From Planctomycetota bacterium (GTDB taxonomy: Bacteria > Planctomycetota > Phycisphaerae > Sedimentisphaerales > Anaerohalosphaeraceae): a DNA stretch of 5,432 nt. Shown in pieces: positions 1 through 5,251 of this stretch. A program made the position numbers and the translations under genes. A model generated the notes under the pieces. That model did not search any database. It was given only the letters and a program-made list of their open reading frames with translations, and was not told where the DNA came from. The stretch is from NCBI GenBank assembly GCA_021160785.1, contig JAGHBX010000274.1:1-5432 (forward strand), in the 5' to 3' direction. How positions within the stretch are numbered: position 1 is the first letter of the stretch; each line of letters opens with the position of its first letter.

Positions 1-803
1 CGGCCGCAGGGCATGAAAAAGGCGGAGTGGAAGGGTTGGTTGGATATTCCCGACGCAACTATATGGTTCCGGTTCCGGAAGCGGAAGATCTGGCGGCGTT
101 GAATGAGAGGCTTTTACAGATGTGTCTTTCGTATGGGGATCACACGATTTCCGGTCGGCAGCAGTCTGTCAACGAACGGTTTGAGGCGGAAAAGGCCCAT
201 CTTCTTTCGCTGCCTGAGACGCCGTTTGGCAACCTTGATTCGGTTTGTGCCAAAGCAGATAAATTTGCCACGGTACGTATCGATAAAAACCGCTATTCCG
301 TTCCGACGGCATATGCGCATTTCAAAGTGAATGTAGTGATGGGTATCGACCGTGTCGAGATTTTCTATGGGAACAAAAAGATCGCCGGTCACCATCGCCT
401 GTACGGTAACAACAAGTGGGCGCTTTCACCGGAACATTACCTGGAGCTGATAGCCAGACGGCCCCAGTCGTTTGATTCGGCACGTCCCATCCGTCAGTGG
501 CGATCGGAGTGGCCGTCCTGTCTGGAAGCATTGTTGAAGCGATTCTGTTCCAGACAGGGGCGTACGAAAGGTATTCGGGATTTTGCAGGGGTATTGATGC
601 TGTACCGGTCTCATAGTGCCGAAGACATCGAAAAGGCGGTCTCCCGGGCCTTGACAGCCGGGGTCAGCACCCGTGATGCTGTCGAACACCTGTTGCTCAG
701 ATCCGGCGCTCAATCGGAGCTGGTCTTTCCGGCACTGGATAACTGGCAGGTCTTTGATCCGGCCGATGTTTCGATCTACGACCGGATCGGAGGTGGGATA
801 TGA
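1..803 (+). CDS. istA: IS21-family transposase IstA, C-terminal part (partial)
   Basis: IstA is the DDE-type integrase-fold transposase that cuts and joins the ends of IS21 elements. The frame is open from base 3 with no start, so the 266 residues here are the second half of a protein that is usually about 500 residues. The fragment opens with GHEKGGVEG; in this family the glutamate of that motif (codon 30-32) is normally the last acid of the DDE triad. The two aspartates lie before the window. After it come the RRNYMVPVPE helix region and a Mu-transposase-like C-terminal beta-barrel with the family blocks DKNRYSVP, RVEIFYGNKKIA, GNNKWALSPEHYLELI and FDSARPIRQWR, then RFCSRQGRTKGIRDF. The stop TGA (801-803) overlaps the istB start as ATGA, implying translational coupling. 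A GTG at 27 opens an apparent shorter reading frame but lies inside the catalytic motif, so it is not a real start. Confidence 0.95.
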   Translation, partial: AAGHEKGGVEGLVGYSRRNYMVPVPEAEDLAALNERLLQMCLSYGDHTISGRQQSVNERFEAEKAHLLSLPETPFGNLDSVCAKADKFATVRIDKNRYSVPTAYAHFKVNVVMGIDRVEIFYGNKKIAGHHRLYGNNKWALSPEHYLELIARRPQSFDSARPIRQWRSEWPSCLEALLKRFCSRQGRTKGIRDFAGVLMLYRSHSAEDIEKAVSRALTAGVSTRDAVEHLLLRSGAQSELVFPALDNWQVFDPADVSIYDRIGGGI

Positions 804-1558
804 ATGCCGGCATGCAGGCGTTATTGATAGACAATCTGAAGACGTTACGGCTCTCCGCCATGATCCGTCACCTGGAGAGCCACCTGCGCCAGGCCCGGCA
901 GGAAAAAATCGATTACGACGAGTTTCTTTTGAATTTAGCCGATATCGAGATTCAGGTTCGCCAGGAGAACGGGCGTAAAAGGCGGCTTCGCGAGGCAAAG
1001 TTCCCGCTGTTGAAGCCGCTTTCGACATTCGATTTTGAAGCGGCCGGGGATCTGGATGTGCGTCTGATCAAGGAACTGTCAACCAGTGAATATATAACAA
1101 GAGCCCGTAACATCATTTTTTTGGGAAAAAGCGGAACCGGTAAAACGCACCTGGCCACGGCACTGGGGATGGAGGCGTGTAAGCATGGGATCAGAACCCG
1201 CTTTGTGACCGGCTGTGCCCTGGTAAACGAACTGATAGAAGCCCGTGACGAGAAAATTCTCGGTCGGATAATAAAGCGTTATGCCGGTTACGGTCTGCTG
1301 ATCATCGATGAGTTGGGATATGTGCCGTTTTCCAAAGAGGGCGCGGAACTGATATTCCAGATTCTGACCGAACGCCATGAGCGAAAATCGGTGATCATCA
1401 CCACGAACCTTGGCTTTGGTGACTGGACGCAGATATTTGGAGATCCTAATTTGACTGCGGCCCTGTTGGATCGCATCACCCACAAGGCGCATATCATCAA
1501 TTGCAGTTGGGAAAGTTACCGGCTGAAGGAGTCGCTCAATAAAAGACGGGATCCATAA
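800..1558 (+). CDS. istB: IS21-family ATP-binding transposition protein IstB
   Basis: IstB is the AAA+ ATPase that forms an ATP-dependent complex on target DNA and stimulates the IstA transposase. The product is 252 residues, normal for the family. A helical N-terminal part (about 1-95) is followed by Walker A GKSGTGKT at 109-116, Walker B LLIIDE at 166-171, a sensor-1-like TTN at 201-203 and an arginine after LLD at 225 that may be the finger contacting ATP in the neighbouring subunit. The start is the ATG at 800, overlapping the istA stop as ATGA. It has a strong GGAGG at 789-793, six bases before it, inside the end of istA, so the gene can be translated both by coupling and independently. 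The IstB family is close to DnaC and DnaI loaders, but the overlap with istA decides the assignment. No frameshift or missing motif is seen. Confidence 0.96.
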   Translation: MNAGMQALLIDNLKTLRLSAMIRHLESHLRQARQEKIDYDEFLLNLADIEIQVRQENGRKRRLREAKFPLLKPLSTFDFEAAGDLDVRLIKELSTSEYITRARNIIFLGKSGTGKTHLATALGMEACKHGIRTRFVTGCALVNELIEARDEKILGRIIKRYAGYGLLIIDELGYVPFSKEGAELIFQILTERHERKSVIITTNLGFGDWTQIFGDPNLTAALLDRITHKAHIINCSWESYRLKESLNKRRDP

Positions 1559-1655
1559 TCCCCTGCCATCCCGGAACCACAGCAATGACGCAGGAATATA
1601 GGCCGATAAGCATATTTTTATTTAAACGACAGGGGGGGTCACCCATTAAAGGGCC

Positions 1656-1713
1656 TGTCAAGAGAAAAAACACCTCTCCATGCAAAAATAAATCCTTTTT
1701 TTTTCGCTTGACA
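1656..1713. repeat. IS21 right-end inverted repeat with outward -35 hexamer
   Basis: TGTCAAGAGAAAAAA at 1656-1670 is matched in inverted orientation by TTTTTTCGCTTGACA at 1699-1713, 14 of 15 positions. They flank a 28-base A/T-rich spacer ending in a run of nine T (1696-1704). TTGACA at 1708-1713 is a perfect sigma-70 -35 box pointing out of the element. In IS21 itself, joining the right end to a second left end creates a promoter in which the right end supplies the -35 box, so this fits the right terminus. No -10 box is seen at 16-18 bases in the present flank. Typical IS21 ends carry direct repeats, so the inverted pair is slightly unusual. The pair could also fold as a hairpin, but the T run is part of the stem rather than after it. 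Confidence 0.6.
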
Positions 1714-1836
1714 CCTTGTTCCCCCACAGCACGGTGTTGTTTTTCCGCCCGTCTCGCTTCCGTTATTTCATTTTGATCGGTTCACGGTTCAACTTGTGTC
1801 GATCCGCACCAGTCACCCATCAGGTTCAAGGCAATT

Positions 1837-1883
1837 GTGTTTTAAGCGAGACACATGTACTTCAAGCACAATGCTTAAAACAC
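1837..1883. repeat. Palindrome with 11-bp perfect stem
   Basis: GTGTTTTAAGC at 1837-1847 pairs perfectly with GCTTAAAACAC at 1873-1883 around a 25-base loop. The loop has a smaller AAGC/GCTT option on its right side. The stem is A/T rich and is not followed by a T run on either strand, so it is not a standard terminator. It lacks the GGTT-N7-AACC core of the three hairpins to its right and is not counted as a copy of them. Possible roles are an operator, a decayed element end or a fold in an RNA; the sequence does not choose between them. Confidence 0.6.
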
Positions 1884-1924
1884 GGCCCCTTCCGCTTTTG
1901 GCGGACCAGAAAATCTTCGGTGCC

Positions 1925-1992
1925 ATGCCGTGTTCAATTGATTTATCACAGATCTTATGGTTGTTAGCCAACCCCTTGTGGACTCACGGCAT
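1925..1992. repeat. Structured hairpin repeat, copy R1
   Basis: The outer stem ATGCCGTG (1925-1932) pairs perfectly with CACGGCAT (1985-1992). Inside, the shared core starts ATCTTATGG at 1952, and a small hairpin GGTT (1959-1962), seven-base loop, AACC (1970-1973) follows. Compared with copies R2 and R3 the core matches at 19 and 18 of 24 positions, while the stem differs at fourth and seventh positions with both partners changed (C-G against G-C, and G-C against A-T). The copies lie in the same orientation. The transcribed strand, if any, is unknown because all stem pairs are Watson-Crick on both strands. Confidence 0.72.
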
Positions 1993-2032
1993 AGGCGAAT
2001 CAGGACCCAAACAACTCTCTCCGTCTGTTGGT

Positions 2033-2102
2033 GGGTGCGGTAGTTGCCAATCAAATCTTGTGGTTTTGTACCAACCCCCCGTGTCGGTTCACTACCGCAC
2101 CC
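2033..2102. repeat. Structured hairpin repeat, copy R2
   Basis: This is the strongest copy. GGGTGCGGTAGT (2033-2044) pairs without mismatch with ACTACCGCACCC (2091-2102), a 12-bp stem around a 46-base interior. The part equivalent to the other copies is TGCGGTA (2036-2042) with TACCGCA (2093-2099). The core ATCTTGTGG starts at 2055, and the inner hairpin is GGTT (2062-2065), seven bases, AACC (2073-2076). The alternative TGGT/ACCA pairing is also possible. The core matches copy R3 at 20 of 24 positions. It starts 40 bases after R1 ends. Confidence 0.75.
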
Positions 2103-2204
2103 AAAATATAGAACGAAATTATTAACGCATCATACTCTCCCTATATATTTCTTTAACTGCGTTCTTTTTGTTTCCGATAACAAGGCAATGATCTTTTATT
2201 ATTA

Positions 2205-2272
2205 TGCGGCACGACGGTTGCACATCAAATTTTGTGGTTCTTTACCAACCCTTATATCGGTTCTCTGCCGCA
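2205..2272. repeat. Structured hairpin repeat, copy R3, beside the IS110 transposase stop
   Basis: TGCGGCA (2205-2211) pairs with TGCCGCA (2266-2272). Against R2 the sixth pair has changed from T-A to C-G on both sides. The core ATTTTGTGG starts at 2229, with inner hairpin GGTT (2236-2239), seven bases, AACC (2247-2250). The copy ends 10 bases from the transposase stop codon, so it may belong to the element end or to its target. A competing stem, ATCGGTT (2256-2262) with AACCGAT (2277-2283), would break the outer stem and reaches into the stop codon. No T run follows this alternative stem, so it is not called a terminator. Confidence 0.73.
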
Positions 2273-2282
2273 CTCAAACCGA

Positions 2283-3299
2283 TTATCTAAAAAGCATATT
2301 TTCATCAAACGGTACTTGATCCCGCATGATAAAATATGAGGCACGGGCCAACTTGTTGGCAAGAGCCTTGGTGGCGACAGCGCCATTGGCCCTGGCCATT
2401 TTCCGCTGATAAAACCTTAGGGCCTTTGGACTGTGCCTTATGGCAAAATGAGCTGCTTCAACATAAGCCCACGACAGATACTTGTTGCCGTTTTTCCTGT
2501 TGTTTTCCCCCTTTTTCTTCCCATTGGATAGCCTATTGCTCCCAACACAACGGCAGTAAGAGGAGTAATTGCCGACTTTGGGAAACCGTCCTATATCACC
2601 CACTTCAAGCATAATTGTGAGGCCCAGAATCAATCCAATGCCAGGGATGGTCGTCAGCAGCACAAACTCTTTACGAAGTTGAACTTGGGATTTTACTTTT
2701 TTTTCAATATCTTTAACTATCTTCCCCAGATGCTTAATTGTAGAAATGTTATTCTGCGCCATGAGTACAAGATCCGAGGAATTGAATAAGCCGCAAGCAT
2801 CGTCCATGTCGAGTTTTTTGATTTCATCGCCTGACATTTTTATCCCAAGATTTCTGGTAATCGTACTTTGCAGACTTAAAATATTGGATGTTCTATGCTT
2901 GATAAAAAATAGCCTTCTCCGGAGCAAATCACGAACAGCTCTTTGCTCCTTTGGATAGATATAGCCTTCAGGCAGAATGTTTAAGTGTTTCATGTGCGCC
3001 AACCAGAAAGCATCCCATTTATCATCAGTGTGCTTGATTCCCTCATATTGTTTTATCGCCGACGGATTGGCCAGATGAACCTTGTAGCCTTGTTCATGCA
3101 ATCCATCTACAAGCCAGTACCAGTTGTAGGTTGATTCAACCACAACTCCCTTCAAATCAGACTTGAAAGGTTCCAGCACCATTAAAACTTTTTCCAGATT
3201 GTTGGGGAGCCTCTTACCAAATAACCTTTTGTGATCATGATCCATGATGCCGATGTAATTATTGCTTGAATGTAGATCGATTCCCGCGTATGCTTTCAT
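2283..3299 (-). CDS. IS110-family transposase (DEDD recombinase)
   Basis: IS110 transposases combine an N-terminal RuvC-like DEDD domain with a C-terminal Tnp20 domain carrying a catalytic serine, and in studied members they are guided by a bridge RNA made from the element. The 338-residue product is full length. D8 in GIDLHSSNN, E55 in VVVEST and D93/D96 in TDDKWDA fit the DEDD set. The central part is helical. The Tnp20 domain starts near 213 with LLTTIPGIGLILGLTIMLE, and S258 in NRLSNGKKKG is the likely catalytic serine, followed by NGNKYLSWAYVEAAHFAIR. The ATG at 3297-3299 has GGAGGTG five bases upstream, an excellent ribosome site, but that site is inside an inverted repeat. Nothing is truncated, so the gene looks functional. 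The subgroup (IS110 proper or IS1111) is not decided by the protein as I read it. Confidence 0.95.
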   Translation of the reverse strand: MKAYAGIDLHSSNNYIGIMDHDHKRLFGKRLPNNLEKVLMVLEPFKSDLKGVVVESTYNWYWLVDGLHEQGYKVHLANPSAIKQYEGIKHTDDKWDAFWLAHMKHLNILPEGYIYPKEQRAVRDLLRRRLFFIKHRTSNILSLQSTITRNLGIKMSGDEIKKLDMDDACGLFNSSDLVLMAQNNISTIKHLGKIVKDIEKKVKSQVQLRKEFVLLTTIPGIGLILGLTIMLEVGDIGRFPKVGNYSSYCRCVGSNRLSNGKKKGENNRKNGNKYLSWAYVEAAHFAIRHSPKALRFYQRKMARANGAVATKALANKLARASYFIMRDQVPFDENMLFR

Positions 3300-3378
3300 A
3301 AAGACACCTCCTATATCCTATTAAATTAATACACTATTGGTCCATAGCATTTTATGCGATGGATGGGGAGGTGTCTTT
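3300..3378 (-). promoter_or_regulatory. Leader hairpin hiding the transposase ribosome-binding site
   Basis: On the minus strand AAAGACACCTCC (3367-3378) pairs perfectly with GGAGGTGTCTTT (3300-3311), 12 bp around a 55-base loop. The second arm contains the whole Shine-Dalgarno GGAGGTG (3305-3311) and touches the ATG. mRNA that begins upstream would therefore hide its ribosome site, while mRNA begun within the loop would leave it free. Other insertion sequences such as IS10 and IS50 use this logic against read-through. The loop holds a smaller hairpin (TCCAT 3341-3345 with ATGGA 3359-3363, GCAT and ATGC nested inside). I see no convincing -35/-10 pair in the loop. On the plus strand the same repeat is followed by T residues (3376-3381), so it could also stop antisense transcription. 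Confidence 0.55.
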
Positions 3379-3383
3379 TTTAA

Positions 3384-3446
3384 GCGCATCAGGCTGTAGT
3401 GACATTTAGCGAAGCGGTCCGAAGGAAAATGTCACGCTTGATGCGC
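3384..3446. repeat. Large two-part stem-loop upstream of the IS110 gene
   Basis: On the plus strand GCGCATCAGGC (3384-3394) pairs with GCTTGATGCGC (3436-3446), 11 pairs with one G.U. After a 4-base bulge TGTA, GTGACATTT (3399-3407) pairs perfectly with AAATGTCAC (3427-3435), leaving a 19-base loop with the direct repeat CGAAG. Twenty pairs in 63 bases is far more than chance. It could be part of an IS110 bridge RNA (upstream position fits the IS110 subgroup), a REP-like target into which the element inserted, or the end of an older element. There is no T run, so it is not a simple terminator of the GH130 transcription unit. Confidence 0.65.
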
Positions 3447-3554
3447 AACATCTTTTCTATGCCTATCGATAAATCTATATGCTTCCTTGTTGAATGTTCT
3501 GCCCTTTACATGATTATCAAAATTGGATTGTCGGAGGGGGTCAATTTTAGGTTG
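3432..3554 (-). other. Short open stretch of 40 codons, possible gene remnant
   Basis: Between two in-frame stops the minus strand reads 40 codons, including GRTFNKEAYRFIDRHRKD, which has a protein-like mix of charged and aromatic residues. No ATG, GTG or TTG start with a ribosome site was found in this frame. The stop lies inside the stem-loop at 3384-3446. It could be the tail of a truncated gene interrupted by mobile elements, or chance. I do not recognise the family. Confidence 0.15.
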
Positions 3555-3569
3555 TCATTCACACCCCCT
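3535..3569. repeat. Inverted repeat AGGGGGT/ACCCCCT, possible old IS21 end
   Basis: AGGGGGT (3535-3541) pairs with ACCCCCT (3563-3569) around a 21-base loop. The plus strand carries GGGGGTCA at 3536-3543 and TGTCA at 3553-3557. The right end of the IS21 element has the same two strings in the same order (1634-1641 and 1656-1660). This suggests a relic of another IS21-type end, but no istB tail lies to its left. As a fold downstream of the GH130 stop it could also slow transcription; no T run follows on the minus strand. Confidence 0.3.
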
Positions 3570-3612
3570 TGATCAACCGTGTGAAGTCTTGCGTGCACCG
3601 ATCTTAAAATTA

Positions 3613-5091
3613 CTAAGCTACCGCGCGCATACAGTTAAGCAACTCTTTGACGGCAACGGTTGCTATGCCGGAATTGACATCGGACATGGCGTAAGGGATG
3701 ATCAACTCGTTATTATGAATTAACGCACCGCAGGAATAAACAACATTGGGAACATAGCCCTCGCGCTCTTTCTCATGCGGGACAAGCAACGGCGCATCCA
3801 GGCGGGCGATGATTTTTGTTGGATTTTCAAGATCAAGCAGCATGGCGCCGATGCAATATTGACGCATGGGCCCAACACCATGGGTGAGCACAATCCAGCC
3901 TTCATCGGTCTCCAGGGGGGAGCCGCAGTTGCCGATCTGCATGAACTCCCAAGGAAATTCAGGCTCCTGGATAATTTGGGATTTCTGCCAGAAATGGATA
4001 TTGTCTGAGAACATGATATGATTGTTTTCACCGTCCTGGCGCGAGAGCATGGCATAGCGGCCGCCAATTTTCCGCGGGAAAAGCGCCATGCCTTTGTTTT
4101 TTACTGCTTTACCGTGGAGCGTTAAAATGTTGAATTTGATGAAATCCTTTGTTTCAATCAACTGCGGTAAAATCGTAACGCCGTTATAGGCGGTATAGGT
4201 CGCGAAATAGACGACCTCACCGTTGTCATTGAAAAATTGAACGAAACGGGCATCTTCAATGCCTCTGCTTTCGTTTTTCGAAACGGGAAAGATCACCCGT
4301 TCGGATATACGGTGATCGGGGTGGAAACCCACCTCATAATTGGAATCCGCAAGCCAGCGCATAATCTCGAAGGTTCTGTTTTGGATCCTTTCAGAAAATT
4401 GCGGTTTTGCGCGAAGTATTTCAATTTTTTCTATTACTTCAGTATAAGTAAAATCTTCCGACAGCTGGTTAAGAACATAAACGGTTATCTCATTGCTGGC
4501 CCCCATCTCGTCGAGCTTACGCTGGAAAATATTGCGTTTGTAAACAGGATCTAATTGGAGATTCGGCGTTTCCACAAAATCACTGACCGGGTCGAAATGG
4601 AACGTATTGTGCCGGTCAAGCACGCCGCTGCGAAAGACAATTGACGAAACATGGCCGTCGCCGGTTGCCCGTAGACTCATGCCAAAGCGCAAGCTGCCTT
4701 TGTCCAGATAGCTTTGATCAGGATGAGGGACGATGGAAGGGTTGAAAAGGGCGGCTGATTCAATGGCATACTCTTTTGTAAAGTAAGCCCCGATGAGAGC
4801 CTTTTTAACTTCGCTGAGCATTGCATCCCGGGGAAGATAACCTTTCACCTCATTAAGATGCCGCTCAAAAATGTATTCGATGTCTTCGTGTCGTCCGGAA
4901 AAGTCAATCATTATTTGAGTAATTAAGTTTTTGGCCGCTGTTTCAGACATGCTTATTATCCGCTGAATTATTCTAGATATGCGATGCCTGTCAGTGGGAA
5001 GATGAAGAAGGGTAATTACCCGTGATGTATCCCCTAAAATCTTAATTGCTTTTCTTTCAATTTTCAGTCTTTGATGATTTTTTGCTTGCAT
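3613..5091 (-). CDS. GH130 family protein, long form (beta-mannoside phosphorylase or hydrolase)
   Basis: GH130 enzymes are five-bladed beta-propellers that cleave beta-mannosidic bonds, either with phosphate (releasing alpha-mannose 1-phosphate) or with water. The product is 492 residues, longer than the roughly 300-350 of single-domain members, because of a helical extension (about 1-110) rich in R, I and E. The propeller starts near FNPSIVPHP (116) and shows RFGMSLRATGDGH (135-147), GIEDARFV (277-284, where the usual family form is EDPR and the aspartate is the expected catalytic acid), KGMALFPRKIGGRYAMLSR (333-351), GNCGSPLETDEGWIVLTHGV (387-406) and EGYVPNVVYSCGA (444-456). There is no signal peptide or membrane segment, so it is probably cytoplasmic. 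The ATG at 5089-5091 has AAGGA at 5101-5105 (minus strand), nine bases away. Other members can be annotated as glycosidase PH1107-related. Phosphorylase or hydrolase, and the exact substrate, cannot be decided from these motifs. Confidence 0.9.
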   Translation of the reverse strand: MQAKNHQRLKIERKAIKILGDTSRVITLLHLPTDRHRISRIIQRIISMSETAAKNLITQIMIDFSGRHEDIEYIFERHLNEVKGYLPRDAMLSEVKKALIGAYFTKEYAIESAALFNPSIVPHPDQSYLDKGSLRFGMSLRATGDGHVSSIVFRSGVLDRHNTFHFDPVSDFVETPNLQLDPVYKRNIFQRKLDEMGASNEITVYVLNQLSEDFTYTEVIEKIEILRAKPQFSERIQNRTFEIMRWLADSNYEVGFHPDHRISERVIFPVSKNESRGIEDARFVQFFNDNGEVVYFATYTAYNGVTILPQLIETKDFIKFNILTLHGKAVKNKGMALFPRKIGGRYAMLSRQDGENNHIMFSDNIHFWQKSQIIQEPEFPWEFMQIGNCGSPLETDEGWIVLTHGVGPMRQYCIGAMLLDLENPTKIIARLDAPLLVPHEKEREGYVPNVVYSCGALIHNNELIIPYAMSDVNSGIATVAVKELLNCMRAVA

Positions 5092-5118
5092 ATTATTGTG
5101 TCCTTAATGTCGATTGAA

Positions 5119-5148
5119 ATTTTATGCTCTGCATCGAAAGTCTGTTCA
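5119..5148 (-). promoter_or_regulatory. Possible sigma-70 promoter of the long GH130 gene
   Basis: On the minus strand TGAACA (5143-5148; four of six to TTGACA) and TAAAAT (5119-5124; five of six to TATAAT) stand 18 bases apart. A transcript would begin about 20 bases before the ATG, leaving room for the AAGGA ribosome site. A 5-bp inverted repeat TCTGT/ACAGA (5141-5145 and 5154-5158) overlaps the -35 box and could be an operator. Matches of this quality occur by chance, and the gene could equally be read from the GH130 gene upstream. Confidence 0.3.
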
Positions 5149-5251
5149 TCAGGACAGATTTTCAATCCCAGCCTATCCTCGAAAGCGTATTTCGATCAGT
5201 TCATAAAACGAAGGCGGATGACTCGGTTTGCCTTCAGCCGGAAAGGATAAT

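Larger units (their letters stand above)
1..1713 (+). mobile_element. IS21-family insertion sequence, right part (left end outside window)
   Basis: The gene order istA then istB, with a 4-base overlap, defines the IS21 family. About half of istA, all of istB and a right end are present; the left end and the first half of istA lie before the window. The right boundary is placed at the last base of TTGACA (1713) because IS21 ends are usually built on TGT...ACA and an inverted copy of the same motif lies inside at 1656. The boundary is an inference: no left end or target duplication is visible to confirm it. To the eye the element is richer in G+C than the DNA to its right, which fits an independent origin. 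Nothing in the visible coding part is broken, so the element could be active if its left half is intact. Confidence 0.85.
1714..2282. other. Non-coding stretch with hairpin repeats between IS21 and IS110
   Basis: No reading frame here has a ribosome site, protein-like composition or recognisable product. Open frames at 1716-1967, 1796-2125 and 2044-2319 run straight through perfect palindromes and look accidental. The stretch holds one palindrome (1837-1883), a small GC hairpin TCCGC-TTTTG-GCGGA (1891-1905) and three copies of a related hairpin (1926-1991, 2036-2099, 2205-2272). At 1774-1782 the string TCGGTTCAC repeats nine bases found near the end of the second hairpin copy (2085-2092 region). 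It may be a trace of a decayed fourth copy, but the rest does not align. How much of this stretch belongs to the IS110 element is not known. Confidence 0.7.
2283..3378 (-). mobile_element. IS110-family insertion sequence, minimal extent (ends not resolved)
   Basis: Only the transposase gene and its leader are given. IS110 elements usually lack terminal inverted repeats and clear target duplications, so ends cannot be read from one copy. Members of the IS110 subgroup encode the bridge RNA upstream of the gene, which here would mean the structured region up to about 3450 or beyond. IS1111 members encode it downstream, which would take in some of the hairpins below 2282. The 9-base string CGCTTAAAA (minus strand) occurs on both sides (3378-3386 and 1840-1848), but a match this short is expected by chance in A/T-rich DNA. 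Confidence 0.6.
3379..3612. other. Non-coding stretch between IS110 leader and GH130 gene
   Basis: It contains the stem-loop at 3384-3446, the weak open stretch at 3432-3554 and the inverted repeat at 3535-3569. Directly after the GH130 stop (minus strand) there is no GC hairpin with a T run, so no standard terminator is seen and read-through toward the transposase is possible. The remaining bases show nothing I can name. Confidence 0.6.

Noticed and set aside
1696..1713. Rho-independent terminator after istB (run of nine T)
   Set aside because: The T run is inside the inverted repeat rather than after a GC-rich stem, and it fits better as part of the IS21 end.
2033..2102. tRNA-like gene (about 70 bases, long terminal stem, GGTTC near the 3' side)
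   Set aside because: There is no D arm, anticodon stem or T-arm consensus, and the other two copies do not keep those positions.
1925..2272. Integron attC sites
   Set aside because: The stem ends lack the RYYYAAC and GTTRRRY core sites, and there are no cassette genes between copies.
1925..2272. CRISPR array
   Set aside because: Only three copies, not identical, at uneven distances of 40 and 102 bases, with no cas genes.
1585..2319. Open reading frames on the plus strand at 1585-1776, 1716-1967, 1796-2125 and 2044-2319
   Set aside because: They overlap each other, cross perfect palindromes and the IS21 end, lack ribosome sites and give compositions unlike folded proteins.
1840..3386. CGCTTAAAA on both sides of the IS110 gene as target duplication or element ends
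   Set aside because: Nine bases, A/T rich, in a search space of several hundred bases on each side: close to chance expectation.
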